Shown in pieces: positions 8,487-15,942 of a stretch of 42,634 nt of DNA (position 1 is its first letter; every line of letters begins with the position of its first letter). Source of the stretch: Candidatus Peribacteraceae bacterium (lineage in GTDB: Bacteria > Patescibacteriota > Gracilibacteria > Peribacterales > Peribacteraceae); assembly GCA_018062585.1 (NCBI GenBank), contig JAGORY010000002.1, positions 1 through 42,634 of the forward strand, written 5' to 3'. The position numbers and the translations under genes were made by a program. Under the pieces are notes generated by a model. It was not told where the DNA came from. It saw only the letters and a program-made list of their open reading frames with translations, and did no database searches.

Positions 8487-10052
8487 ATGAAGCGAATTCA
8501 CGTAGTTCTGGGACGTATCACGAGCACGCGTTCGGTGTGGGTGGGTCCGGTGCTCTTCGCACTCGTCTACCTCGCGATTCAGCTCACGCAGATTTCGGCA
8601 TACGGCGTGACGTGGGATGAGCCTCTGCACCGCAACTGGGGCAAGATTTTTGCTTTGTTTTGGAAGACCGGTGACCGGAGCCTTCTGGATCTCATGCCCG
8701 GTCATGGCATCGATTATAGTCCAATCTATTTTTACCTGAATTTCCTTGTCTCGGAGTTTTTGTATTCCCGAGGCTCGCTCGGTTTTGTTGAGGCGAACCA
8801 TGTTCTCACTGTTGTCGTCTCCGCTGTCGCGGTGGGATTCACGTATCAACTTGGACAGATGGTCGGTGGTAAACGCGTAGGGTTATGTGCGGCATGTTTC
8901 TTGGTGCTGTTCCCGCCGTTCATTGCCCATGCGCATTACAACCCTAAAGACATACCTCTTTTGGTCGCGGTGTTGCTGACTGCTGTCGTGTTCGTCATCG
9001 CGATTCGGAGGAATTCGGGAAAATTTTTCGTAATGTCCGGATTTCTCTTTGGCCTTTCGGTGGCCCTCAAGATCAACGCGCTGCTCATGGGTCCGGTCTT
9101 CGGCTTCACGTACGTCGCATGGCTTGTCTCCCGAACGCGATCATCATCGTTCGTGGCAGTCCTGAGAAAAGAAGTACCGATCATTGCCGTAACTGTCATT
9201 GCATGCGTACTTTCCATCTATCTCTTTTGGCCAAGCGCATGGGGGGACTGGTCGCTCATCCCTTCGGCTATCGCTTTCTTCTTGGGTCCGAATTTTTGGC
9301 CGGGCAAAGTCCTTTTCTTTGGCACCGAATACACGGGCGTGGATCTTCCTTTCTACTATATTCCCTTCGAAGTGGCGGTTGCGATGCCGCTCCTTATGCT
9401 CATCGCGTCTGTTGTGGGAGTTTTTGTCATGGCCCGAACGTTGTCACGCAGTGAGAAATGGAAGGAATATTTGTTCCTACTTCTATGGATCGGATTTCCG
9501 ATTTTCTTCAGCATGAAACCCGGAATCGTGCGGTACGACAGCATGCGGCAGTTCTTCTTCATCATGCCCGCGGTGGCCGTTGCAGCCGCCATAGGCTTAA
9601 CACAACTCTTGGATCTCCTCAAACGTCGGTCCAAAAATCCCATCGCTGGGCCCGTCTTTCTGGTTCTCGTTATCTTCTCGCTCGGTTCCCAGCTTCTTAC
9701 GATTCATCCGTTCGAAGGATCGTATCGAAACGAAATCATGCAGATCGCGTTTGAAAAAAATCTCGATGAGTCGTTCCAGATCGAGTATTGGGGGAGTGTC
9801 TATAACCAAGGAATGGATTGGCTCGCAGCGAATGCCGAAGCAGAGCCTGTCATCTGCGTACCGACCGCTGGAATTCTCGTGACGTGGTATCCATGGCGTG
9901 ACGATTTTACGTTCGAGTGCTCGGGCCGGACCAACTATGTCATGTTCTTCACTCGTTACACGGAAGCTAGGGCGTATCGGGATCTCAAGGATCCAGTTTT
10001 TTCGATTGAGCGGATGAAGTCGCCGTTGCTTCTGATCTATAAAACCAAGTAG
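8487..10052 (+). CDS. ArnT/PMT-like GT-C glycosyltransferase, multi-pass membrane protein
   Basis: A 521-residue membrane protein with about eleven hydrophobic segments. The first loop after TM1 contains YGVTWDEPLHRNWG, the acidic DE pair expected of dolichyl/undecaprenyl-phosphate-sugar-dependent GT-C enzymes (PMT_2/GT39/GT83). The next loops contain YNPKDIPLL, a pattern seen in ArnT-like proteins. The C-terminal 130 residues are a soluble domain. Such enzymes transfer a sugar from a polyprenyl-phosphate carrier to lipid, protein or glycan on the outer face of the membrane; donor and acceptor are unknown. The start could also be the GTG at 8469; I prefer the ATG at 8487, 8 nt after TAGCAT. 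Family assignment is good, specificity none. Confidence 0.82.
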   Translation: MKRIHVVLGRITSTRSVWVGPVLFALVYLAIQLTQISAYGVTWDEPLHRNWGKIFALFWKTGDRSLLDLMPGHGIDYSPIYFYLNFLVSEFLYSRGSLGFVEANHVLTVVVSAVAVGFTYQLGQMVGGKRVGLCAACFLVLFPPFIAHAHYNPKDIPLLVAVLLTAVVFVIAIRRNSGKFFVMSGFLFGLSVALKINALLMGPVFGFTYVAWLVSRTRSSSFVAVLRKEVPIIAVTVIACVLSIYLFWPSAWGDWSLIPSAIAFFLGPNFWPGKVLFFGTEYTGVDLPFYYIPFEVAVAMPLLMLIASVVGVFVMARTLSRSEKWKEYLFLLLWIGFPIFFSMKPGIVRYDSMRQFFFIMPAVAVAAAIGLTQLLDLLKRRSKNPIAGPVFLVLVIFSLGSQLLTIHPFEGSYRNEIMQIAFEKNLDESFQIEYWGSVYNQGMDWLAANAEAEPVICVPTAGILVTWYPWRDDFTFECSGRTNYVMFFTRYTEARAYRDLKDPVFSIERMKSPLLLIYKTK

Positions 10053-10146
10053 GAGGGGTACGTGAATCGCAGTACGAAGCTATGCATGTGCCTGAAGAAC
10101 GACGCAAACTGTTCCGGTTGCTTAGCAATGTACGTCAATCTAGGCA

Positions 10147-10728
10147 TTACACGTTGCGCTTTTTGCGCTTCATCCATGTGGGCAATCGGCCTTTTCGATC
10201 GATGAGCTGGAGCACACGCAGCAGGATTTCGTGTGACCTATCTCTCGGTGCGACATACTCAGGGGCCATGCCCAGAATCGAGCAGGCACTGCGGGACACT
10301 ACGCGGATACCGTATGCGCGGAAGTAACGAGTGGCACGCCGGAGGTGCCGTCTGCCGGCGACGAGAGTGATGTCAGTGGTTGCGATGCCACGTTCTCGGA
10401 GGAGTGCGACCGTACAACGGACGTTCGCTGCCGTTTCCAATGAATCATTATCCGTGATGACGGAGTCCGCAGGAATATTCCATGGTGCATGGCACACATA
10501 ATCCTTCATCGCTTCAGCCTCGGAAGGGGAGTGTTCTGACGTACGTCCACCACTGAAGATCACAAGCGACTGCGGATTCTTTTTCCAGAGCGTCGCTGCC
10601 GCTTCGGCGCGCAGTTTCGTCTGATGACCGATCCATTCTCGGGGAGGAGCGGATGGAGTTCGGTGTTCTAAGCCTGCGCCGAGCGACACAATGACATGAT
10701 GATTCGTCGACTGTGTTTCTTGGACCAT
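10147..10728 (-). CDS. DUF218 (YdcF-like) protein
   Basis: A 193-residue protein matching the DUF218/YdcF/SanA family: an N-terminal strand leading to SLGAGLEHR, a central FSGGRTSEHSPSEAEAM with the conserved GG and the SEA acidic motif, then DNDSLETAANV and the TLVAGRRHLRRA segment. Family members bind nucleotide-like ligands or act in envelope and vancomycin-tolerance processes; the biochemical role is not settled. This copy lacks the usual N-terminal membrane helices, so it should be soluble. It is convergent with the upstream GT-C gene and has a TAGAGT box 6 nt before its ATG. Confidence 0.8.
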   Translation of the reverse strand: MVQETQSTNHHVIVSLGAGLEHRTPSAPPREWIGHQTKLRAEAAATLWKKNPQSLVIFSGGRTSEHSPSEAEAMKDYVCHAPWNIPADSVITDNDSLETAANVRCTVALLRERGIATTDITLVAGRRHLRRATRYFRAYGIRVVSRSACSILGMAPEYVAPRDRSHEILLRVLQLIDRKGRLPTWMKRKKRNV

Positions 10729-10734
10729 GCTGCG

Positions 10735-10740
10735 ACTCTA
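10735..10740 (-). promoter_or_regulatory. -10 box TAGAGT, 6 nt before the ATG at 10728
   Basis: TAGAGT-N6-ATG on the minus strand, leaderless spacing. Confidence 0.5.
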
Positions 10741-10839
10741 GAGCAGCTTCCGATTCCTGTCCTCTTTACACCATAGCCCGCTCGTCTGGCGGAGCATCTG
10801 AAAACCATGTCATAATGTACCAATCTTCCCCCCACTCCC

Positions 10840-11211
10840 ATGCGTTATGTCGACGGATACGTGCTCGCAGTTCCGAAAAAGAATCTGAAGGCTTACAAAG
10901 AAATGGCTGCCCTCGGTGGGAAGGTCTGGATGAAACACGGTGCCCTCTCCTACACCGAAGCAGTTGAGGAGGATCTGACGTCCGTCAAAGAGTGGGGTGG
11001 CTATCCTTTTCCGAAAACCGTGAACCTGAAGAAAGGAGAGGTCGTCGTCTTTTCGTACATCGTTTTCAAGTCCCGCAAGCACCGCGACCAAGTGAACGCG
11101 AAAGTTCATAGTGACCCGTTCATGAATGAGTCAAAATACAAAGATCAGCCGATGCCATTCGATATGAAGCGGATGGCATACGGCGGATTTGAGACGTTCG
11201 TGCACCACTAA
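10840..11211 (+). CDS. DUF1428 (YbaA-like) protein
   Basis: A 123-residue protein that begins YVDGYVLAVPKKNLKAYKEMA, the hallmark of the DUF1428 family (E. coli YbaA), and continues with WMKHGALSYTEAVEEDL and later MPFDMKRMAYGGFE, both conserved in the family. The fold is a ferredoxin-like alpha/beta dimer; the cellular role is unknown. Length matches the family. The ATG at 10840 follows a C-rich leader (TTCCCCCCACTCCC). A stable hairpin follows the stop. It is divergent from the DUF218 gene with 111 bp between the two start codons. Confidence 0.9.
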   Translation: MRYVDGYVLAVPKKNLKAYKEMAALGGKVWMKHGALSYTEAVEEDLTSVKEWGGYPFPKTVNLKKGEVVVFSYIVFKSRKHRDQVNAKVHSDPFMNESKYKDQPMPFDMKRMAYGGFETFVHH

Positions 11212-11214
11212 ATT

Positions 11215-11237
11215 CTCTGCCGTCAGCAGAGGCAGAG
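11215..11237 (+). terminator. Hairpin after the DUF1428 gene
   Basis: CTCTGCC (11215-11221) pairs with GGCAGAG (11231-11237) around a 9-nt loop, 4 nt after the stop. No T-run follows, so it may protect the 3' end or be a weak terminator. Confidence 0.4.
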
Positions 11238-11337
11238 AGTAGGAAGCCTCAGGCATGAATCGCAGTCTTGGGACCGGGAAACGTGAGCGAGGCTACTGAT
11301 GAGACGCGTGACCGCTGAGATCGTTACTGTTTTCCTC

Positions 11338-12057
11338 TCACACCTGAAACTCCAGCACTACAGGTAAATGATCCGAGCCGTGGAAATCGGTGAGAGCCTG
11401 ACAGCGGGTGACCCGGATCTCGGGCGTGCAGAGGAATTGGTCGAAAGATTTACTTGGATGCACCGTCGGGAAAGTCGATTGTGCTAGGTTGCCGGCCCGC
11501 AGAGTGCACGTGGTCATGAGTTTCTCCAGTTCACCCGTGCCGCGGAAGATATTGAAGTCTCCGCAGAGAATCATTTTCTTGCCGATACCGATGATGTTCT
11601 CGAGTTCTCGAAACTGTTCTTTACGCACCGACTTCGAGAGCGAAAAGTGACACAGAAGCAGCGAGACTCCGCCCTGTAGCTCGATCTCGTAGATGAGTTT
11701 CTTCGATCCTTCGTGGAAATAATATTTCTTGTACGGCACGTCGCATCGCGAGAAGAATCCGTTGCAGTTATCGCGGAAGAACGGAAGGTACCGCAGCAGA
11801 CTTCGGATCCCGTATTTATTCGAGACATCGAAAAACGGATACGCTCGCATGTCTTTCACCATCGCGCACTTCTTATGGAGTTCGAGAAAGCAACAGACGT
11901 CCGGTTCCTCGCGGGAGAGAAGCTGCATGACGGAATCTTCCACCGCAGCAGCGATGCGCGCTGGTGTGTGGAGATACCGAGCACCGTGATACACGTAATC
12001 GTGCATCGATCCGTCGAGACCCGAAAGGTAGCCAAGATTGAGAAGGAGGACCTTCAT
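11338..12057 (-). CDS. Endonuclease/exonuclease/phosphatase (EEP) family hydrolase
   Basis: A 239-residue EEP/DNase-I-like hydrolase. It starts KVLLLNLGYL (metal-binding Asn), has CFLELHKK at about residue 57 (catalytic Glu), LLLCHFSLS, MILCGDFNIFRG (the diagnostic GDFN motif) and ends FHGSDHLPVVLEF (the SDH motif with the catalytic His). Active-site residues appear complete. EEP enzymes cut phosphodiester or phosphomonoester bonds in DNA, RNA, phosphoinositides or sphingomyelin, so the substrate stays open. It has no signal peptide. It lies downstream of the GT81-HAD gene on the same strand but is separated by 84 bp with two TATAAT boxes. Confidence 0.88.
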   Translation of the reverse strand: MKVLLLNLGYLSGLDGSMHDYVYHGARYLHTPARIAAAVEDSVMQLLSREEPDVCCFLELHKKCAMVKDMRAYPFFDVSNKYGIRSLLRYLPFFRDNCNGFFSRCDVPYKKYYFHEGSKKLIYEIELQGGVSLLLCHFSLSKSVRKEQFRELENIIGIGKKMILCGDFNIFRGTGELEKLMTTCTLRAGNLAQSTFPTVHPSKSFDQFLCTPEIRVTRCQALTDFHGSDHLPVVLEFQV

Positions 12058-12080
12058 GGAGTGAGTTTTTGTGCTTTAGC

Positions 12081-12109
12081 ATTATACCATGAAATCATCT
12101 TTAATTATA
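12081..12109 (-). promoter_or_regulatory. Two tandem extended -10 boxes (TGGTATAAT)
   Basis: On the minus strand the 10-mer ATGGTATAAT occurs twice, its TATAAT at 12104-12109 and at 12081-12086. Each carries the TGn extension of extended -10 promoters. They would give leaders of about 16 and 39 nt to the EEP gene at 12057. Confidence 0.55.
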
Positions 12110-12141
12110 CCATCGAGAAACCTCTTATGACCTGACATCGT

Positions 12142-13434
12142 TCAGTCGAGATACATGAGCACTTCGCTCAGTTGTTCGATTCGCTGAGGAGCGATGTCCG
12201 TGTGGAACCCGAGTGCTGTTCCGCTAGCCTTAAACATGCATGCGTCGCTCTTCCCGTCGCCGACGGCTATGCACTCCTCAGGCTTGATGGCAAAACGTTT
12301 CTGGAAGTACTTCACCGCCTGCCTCTTACACACGTATCGGCCGCAGCACGAGCAATCACGGTCCTCGAAGCGCGATTTCTTCAGTTTGCCAGAGAATTTT
12401 CCGCTGCTGTCACGTGCGAGGCGCGGCGAGAAGAATTCATACACATTGAGCGTGGCGGCGAAATGGCGCACGACCGGTGAGAATGCAGCGGATACGATAC
12501 GGACTCGGTAGCGCTGGCGCCGCAGGCTTTCGATGACTTTCAATGCGAACGAATTGATATGGAGAAGTCTCGCGCACGTTGCCGATACCTCTTCTCGGGT
12601 CCTGCCTTTGAAATGTTTGGCCAGAGTCCTCGTAATTTCCTTGTCCGGTATTTCACCGCGGGCAACGCGCTTCTGCAGCATTTTTAGCTCGTCCGTGAAA
12701 CCCCATTCTTTAGCCAGCACCGTGATGCTGCTCTCTTGGATCAGCGTTTCGTCGAGGTCGAAGAAGACAACTTTTTTGTGATGAGAGATAAGATTCAGTT
12801 CCGAGAGGATGGTGCGCATTACCTGTTCCGACATGATGGAGAGAGACTCGACGCTTTGATGCTTATGCACTTTGCGGCCTATAAACACTTCCTGAATCCG
12901 TAGATTTTTCCGTGCAGCCTGAAACACAAGTTGGATATCGACACCCCAGCCGTCCTCGATTTTATCCATGTCGATCTTCTTCCGATTGAACCCAAATTCT
13001 CCGCTCAATGGTTGCTCCAGCTTCAAGAAAGGATGCACGATCTTCAGGAGAGGCTTGGCGACGAGTTTTGTGACGCGCCCCGATGGGTTGGTATAGGAAG
13101 CCTTCACGAAGTCGGCGGAATTTTGGAGGAGTGGCAATGCAAGCTTGCGGACCTTGGCAGCATTGAGACTCTGGAGATCCGCATCGATGAAAAGCAGCAA
13201 GTTGTTTTTGGCATGGCTTGCGCCGGTTTTGATTGCAGCACCTTTTCCTGAATTTTTTTGATGCCGTAACACGCGTGCCCCGTTTGTGCGTGCGACTGCT
13301 CCGGTTTGATCAGTGGATCCGTCGTCGACAACAAGCAATTCATCGATCTCCTGCACCTTTTTCAGGACTCGCAATACCCGGGAGATAGTTTTCTCCTCGT
13401 TGAACGCCGGCAAAATACAGGTTAGCTTTTCCAT
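12142..13434 (-). CDS. Fused GpgS-like (GT81) glycosyltransferase and HAD-IB phosphatase
   Basis: A 430-residue two-domain protein. Residues 1 to about 216 form a GT-A glycosyltransferase: PAFNEE (9-14), DDGSTD (37-42), GKGAA (63-67), LFIDADL with DxD (84-86), then GRVTKLVAKPLLK, EQPLSGEF (140-147), GWGVDIQL and VHKHQ. This series follows mycobacterial glucosyl-3-phosphoglycerate synthase (GpgS) segment by segment. Residues 220-430 form a SerB-like HAD phosphatase: FFDLDETL (nucleophile Asp226), IVSAAF (motif II) and GDGKSD (motif IV), with an unusual Cys cluster CSCC...C near 361-369. I infer that the first domain makes glucosyl-3-phosphoglycerate from an NDP-glucose and 3-phosphoglycerate and the second removes phosphate, giving the compatible solute glucosylglycerate. 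The mannosyl equivalent is an alternative. Domain calls are firm; the product is inference. Confidence 0.85.
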   Translation of the reverse strand: MEKLTCILPAFNEEKTISRVLRVLKKVQEIDELLVVDDGSTDQTGAVARTNGARVLRHQKNSGKGAAIKTGASHAKNNLLLFIDADLQSLNAAKVRKLALPLLQNSADFVKASYTNPSGRVTKLVAKPLLKIVHPFLKLEQPLSGEFGFNRKKIDMDKIEDGWGVDIQLVFQAARKNLRIQEVFIGRKVHKHQSVESLSIMSEQVMRTILSELNLISHHKKVVFFDLDETLIQESSITVLAKEWGFTDELKMLQKRVARGEIPDKEITRTLAKHFKGRTREEVSATCARLLHINSFALKVIESLRRQRYRVRIVSAAFSPVVRHFAATLNVYEFFSPRLARDSSGKFSGKLKKSRFEDRDCSCCGRYVCKRQAVKYFQKRFAIKPEECIAVGDGKSDACMFKASGTALGFHTDIAPQRIEQLSEVLMYLD

Positions 13435-13546
13435 GGGAGGTCATTGAGCCGGGTTATGCGACGCCGGACCTGCTTCGGAGGGTATGCCTCGCGCATCCTG
13501 AAACGCAAGCGGATCACGCTTTCGGTATCCGTCCTCGGTGTTCCAA

Positions 13547-13978
13547 TTATTTCTGTTTGGAATGCGCTTCCGCATACTTCTTAAAGTTATCCAGGATCGA
13601 TTGCCAACCTTCGCGCTGCATCTCCACCGGATTCTCGGTCTCGGCATCGAAGGTTTCCGTGATGTGAACGGCTCCGTCTTTCTCTTCGAACGTCACCGAG
13701 ACCGTGCGACCGTCACTCATCGTGTATGCGAGTGTTTTCTCTGGAATAACTTTCGTAAAGGTACCGCCGAAATCAAATCCGACACTGCCGTCCTTCGCTT
13801 CCATGCGGGACGTGAACGTACCGCCCTCGCGAAGATCGGACGTAGCACTCGGCGTGTGCCAGTCCGGAGATGCGCTGTTCCACTGCATGATGTGCTTGGG
13901 CGCAGTCCACATGTCCCATGTTGCCGCGAGGGGCGCATTGACGGTCGTCTGGACGGTAATGGGGGTTGTATTCGGCAT
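13547..13978 (-). CDS. SRPBCC / AHSA1-like domain protein
   Basis: A 143-residue single-domain protein of the START/SRPBCC fold: TVNAPLAATWDMWTAPKHIMQW at the N-terminus, a central GGTFTSRMEAKDGS with FGGTFTKVIPEK, and TETFDAE followed by a C-terminal helix with GWQSILDNFKKY. This matches the AHSA1 (activator of Hsp90 ATPase homologue 1-like) subgroup, usually hydrophobic-ligand-binding proteins of unknown role. It is cytoplasmic. It lies 112 bp upstream of the GT81-HAD gene on the same strand; that gap holds nothing I recognise. Family confidence is high, function unknown. Confidence 0.88.
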   Translation of the reverse strand: MPNTTPITVQTTVNAPLAATWDMWTAPKHIMQWNSASPDWHTPSATSDLREGGTFTSRMEAKDGSVGFDFGGTFTKVIPEKTLAYTMSDGRTVSVTFEEKDGAVHITETFDAETENPVEMQREGWQSILDNFKKYAEAHSKQK

Positions 13979-14000
13979 AGAAAAAAGGGAATTTTTTTCG

Positions 14001-14006
14001 ATTGTA
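14001..14006 (-). promoter_or_regulatory. Extended -10 (TGATACAAT) before the SRPBCC gene
   Basis: TACAAT with a TGn extension, 22 nt before the ATG at 13978. The leader is pyrimidine-rich (TTCCCTTTTTTCT) and lacks a Shine-Dalgarno sequence. Confidence 0.45.
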
Positions 14007-14127
14007 TCATGAAAGAGCGGCTACACTTTCCTCGCTATGGTGGTATTGGAATTTAATCTGAGATGGAGCGGGAAGCTGGAGCTTATGTGGAACTAGACTG
14101 CTTACCTTGTTGGCATCTAAATATATT

Positions 14128-14487
14128 TTAATTATACAACTCATTGATCTTAAAGAACGCAACACAGCCAACCAAAATAAATGCCATGATAAGCGCCCAC
14201 ATAAGTACCTTCTTTTCATTTATGGAAAGAGTTTTTCTAGGCACTTCGTTGATTTTCCCATTTTTTCGGAAAGCAATTATATCCTTTCGCCAATTAGTAA
14301 AGCCTACCGAGGAAATGGCCAAGATAATTGAAATATTCACAACATTGAGCTCGTTTCCCAATAGTAATAGAATGATGAGTCCACTGACGAAAAAACTTAT
14401 AAACACAAGAAAACTCTCAGCTTTACCTGTTTTGCTCTTTTCAACCATTTCGTCATCTCGATTAACAGGGTGCTGATCATTTCTCAT
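14128..14487 (-). CDS. Small AT-rich orphan membrane protein
   Basis: A 119-residue protein I do not recognise. Residues 1-23 are charged and hydrophilic, followed by two adjacent hydrophobic segments (about 25-44 and 47-62), a basic loop with NWRKD and RKNGK, and a third hydrophobic segment near 93-112. It is probably an inner-membrane protein with three helices. Base composition is visibly richer in A/T than the neighbouring genes, which suggests recent acquisition or relaxed selection. A TATCAT box 7 nt before the ATG gives leaderless spacing. It sits between the SRPBCC gene and a GIY-YIG nuclease gene on the same strand. Confidence 0.65.
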   Translation of the reverse strand: MRNDQHPVNRDDEMVEKSKTGKAESFLVFISFFVSGLIILLLLGNELNVVNISIILAISSVGFTNWRKDIIAFRKNGKINEVPRKTLSINEKKVLMWALIMAFILVGCVAFFKINELYN

Positions 14488-14494
14488 GAATCAA

Positions 14495-14500
14495 ATGATA
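14495..14500 (-). promoter_or_regulatory. -10 box TATCAT, 7 nt before the ATG at 14487
   Basis: TATCAT-N7-ATG on the minus strand, leaderless spacing. Confidence 0.4.
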
Positions 14501-14544
14501 CACAGGCCTTTTCTAAAATGTCTACAGAAAGGCGGAGCTCCTTA

Positions 14545-14796
14545 TCAGAGCTTATTCGAAGCAAGATGCTTGCTCATCCACGCACGACCAGAGTGTGATT
14601 TTAAATATCGTTCACACTCTTCTGCTCGATTTCGATCACTGAATGAAACACAAACACGCAAGTTCCATGGTTTATGCTTGTTGGTATGGATGCTATGGCC
14701 AGCATTATGTTCCCAAAGTCGTCGTTTAATATTGTCTGTTACCCCAAAGTACCAATGCTGCCTATCATGTGACTCGAGGACATACGTTATGTGCAT
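14545..14796 (-). CDS. Stand-alone GIY-YIG endonuclease domain protein
   Basis: An 83-residue single-domain GIY-YIG protein of the short UvrC-like (YhbQ/URI) type: ITYVLES replaces the usual YYVYILKS, WYFGVTDNIKRRLWEHN holds the YIG-equivalent and the catalytic Arg, and AEECERYLKSHSGRAWM carries the conserved Glu. The substitutions ITY for GIY and YFG for YIG are mild. Such proteins are common in Patescibacteria and are predicted DNA endonucleases of unknown role. The reading frame stays open 28 codons upstream to 14880, but those residues derive from the flanking repeat region, and the family starts at the ATG at 14796. Confidence 0.82.
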   Translation of the reverse strand: MHITYVLESHDRQHWYFGVTDNIKRRLWEHNAGHSIHTNKHKPWNLRVCVSFSDRNRAEECERYLKSHSGRAWMSKHLASNKL

Positions 14797-14809
14797 AATC
14801 ACATTGAAG

Positions 14810-15015
14810 AGTCTGGCTTCGCCCTTCGCTACGCTCAAAGCTACGTCGAGGCACCCGAATACCAATAATTTGGCTACCACGAAACATCGACGTTGTTCTG
14901 CTATCTGGCAGAACGAAGGGATTTGCCCGGCTTCGTTTGCGAACTTCGCCGAGGCATCCGGCGTTTAGATTGAGACAAAGCGAAATCTCGGCGTAGCTCC
15001 CGCAGGAGCGTAGCC
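14810..15015 (+). repeat. Degenerate GC-rich repeat region between the GIY-YIG gene and tRNA-Gly
   Basis: Two related stretches, near 14819-14862 and 14928-14966, share the pattern CTTCG, a GC-rich stretch, then GTCGAGGCACCCG or GCCGAGGCATCCG. At 14992-15016 GGCGTAGCTCC and GGAGCGTAGCC form an imperfect inverted repeat with a three-base internal mismatch. No promoter or gene is visible. This looks like decayed interspersed repeats of the kind found next to solitary GIY-YIG genes. Confidence 0.5.
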
Positions 15016-15018
15016 GGA

Positions 15019-15093
15019 TGGAGCGGGTGGCGGGAATCGAACCCGCTTCATCAGGTTGGAAACCTGAGGTAATAGCCATTATACGACACCCGC
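15019..15093 (-). tRNA. tRNA-Gly (anticodon TCC)
   Basis: On the minus strand: acceptor GCGGGTG/CACCCGC, anticodon stem TCAGG/CCTGA with loop TTTCCAA (anticodon TCC, reading GGA/GGG), and T arm GCGGG/CCCGC with TTCGATT. The discriminator at 15022 is followed by an encoded CCA (15019-15021). Confidence 0.96.
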
Positions 15094-15197
15094 CCGCGGG
15101 GAAGGAACAGGATGCACCTGATGCACCGCGTGGGGGATTATATGGATACGATGGAACAATGGGAAGGTGAGTCGGAGCGAAGCTGGCGAATAACGAC

Positions 15198-15515
15198 TTA
15201 CAGCGACACCGTCTTTCGCTCAAAAATAACCGCCCCATGCTTTTCTATGTGCTCCAGCAGTGCGGGCTGGTGGATGGAATTGTGTGAGACGACATCGAAG
15301 AAATAGGGCAGGGTCGTGTCGTCGATTGCATTGCGGATACGGCCGATGGTTCGCTCATCTACATTTCCGTACAGAACGATATCAACATCCGAGGCCTCCT
15401 TCTGCGTACCGAGCGCGCGCGAGCCGAAGACTGCGGCTTTCTCCACGGACGGATGCTGCCCTAAGATTTCGACGATGGTGCGAATGTGCCGAGGATCCAA
15501 GTGCACGGTGTTCAT
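15198..15515 (-). CDS. mntA: MntA-like minimal nucleotidyltransferase antitoxin
   Basis: A 105-residue minimal nucleotidyltransferase of the pol-beta superfamily. It has VFGSRALGTQKEASDVDIVL, which fits the GSX10DXD signature of MntA proteins, and a third acidic position further on (PYFFDVV). In characterised pairs MntA adds AMP to the HepT toxin at the Tyr of RX4HXY and so silences it (type VII toxin-antitoxin). The start codon overlaps the stop of the upstream hepT-like gene (ATGA, 15512-15515), so the genes are coupled in the order toxin then antitoxin. A second, divergent copy of the pair lies at 39290-39983. Family confidence is high; the toxin-antitoxin role is inferred from the pair. 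Confidence 0.88.
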   Translation of the reverse strand: MNTVHLDPRHIRTIVEILGQHPSVEKAAVFGSRALGTQKEASDVDIVLYGNVDERTIGRIRNAIDDTTLPYFFDVVSHNSIHQPALLEHIEKHGAVIFERKTVSL

Positions 15516-15910
15516 AGGCGTGACAGGGTATCGTGCAAGTGCTGTAGAAGAGGGGAGTATTTCGTCCGAATCATGCGTTCAACTTCGAGGCTTTTTTGTT
15601 CGTCATACGTATGCGTGGTGAGGTTGCGGTCTTCCAATGCCTGCAGCCACAGTTCACCATCTTCTATCAGGCGGCTCTGAAACGCCTGCTTGAATATCTT
15701 CTTTGGAGACGTCACCGTGAATCCTTCGCTCTCCAGGTAATCCCCGAGGCACTTCCATGCCAACTCGAATGTGACCTCGAAGAACTGGATAAGCCCGCCT
15801 CGCTCTATCTCGTTCAACTTCTCACGTTGCAGTGTCCTTTGCAGCAGGTCGAACGATTTATTGAAGTTTTCTCGCCGCTGCCGGAAACGTACCGAGGATG
15901 TATCAGCCAT
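15512..15910 (-). CDS. hepT: HepT-like HEPN toxin (HI0074 / NTase substrate-binding family)
   Basis: A 132-residue all-helical HEPN-superfamily protein of the HI0074 type. The C-terminal half carries EDRNLTTHTYDEQ, an exact RX4HXY motif (Arg-Asn...His-Thr-Tyr): the RNase active site plus the Tyr that MntA modifies. The central FFEVTFELAWKCLGDYLESEG matches the helix conserved in HI0074 proteins. It is predicted to cut RNA when free and to be inactive when AMPylated. The ORF is open to 15961, but ATG 15910 was chosen because a TACAGT box ends 7 nt before it and the longer form would overlap yidD. Coupled to mntA by a 4-bp overlap. Confidence 0.85.
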   Translation of the reverse strand: MADTSSVRFRQRRENFNKSFDLLQRTLQREKLNEIERGGLIQFFEVTFELAWKCLGDYLESEGFTVTSPKKIFKQAFQSRLIEDGELWLQALEDRNLTTHTYDEQKSLEVERMIRTKYSPLLQHLHDTLSRL

Positions 15911-15917
15911 ACGCGAT

Positions 15918-15923
15918 ACTGTA
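15918..15923 (-). promoter_or_regulatory. -10 box TACAGT, 7 nt before the ATG at 15910
   Basis: TACAGT-N7-ATG on the minus strand, leaderless spacing for the hepT-mntA pair. Confidence 0.4.
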
Positions 15924-15942
15924 CGGGATGCTTTGCCAGTAC

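Noticed and set aside
10082..10327. Plus-strand 81-residue frame between the GT-C and DUF218 genes
   Set aside because: It overlaps the DUF218 coding sequence in antisense and has no family features.
13441..13647. Minus-strand frame in the gap upstream of the GT81-HAD gene
   Set aside because: It overlaps the SRPBCC gene end in another frame and is Arg/Pro-rich; the gap itself shows no feature.
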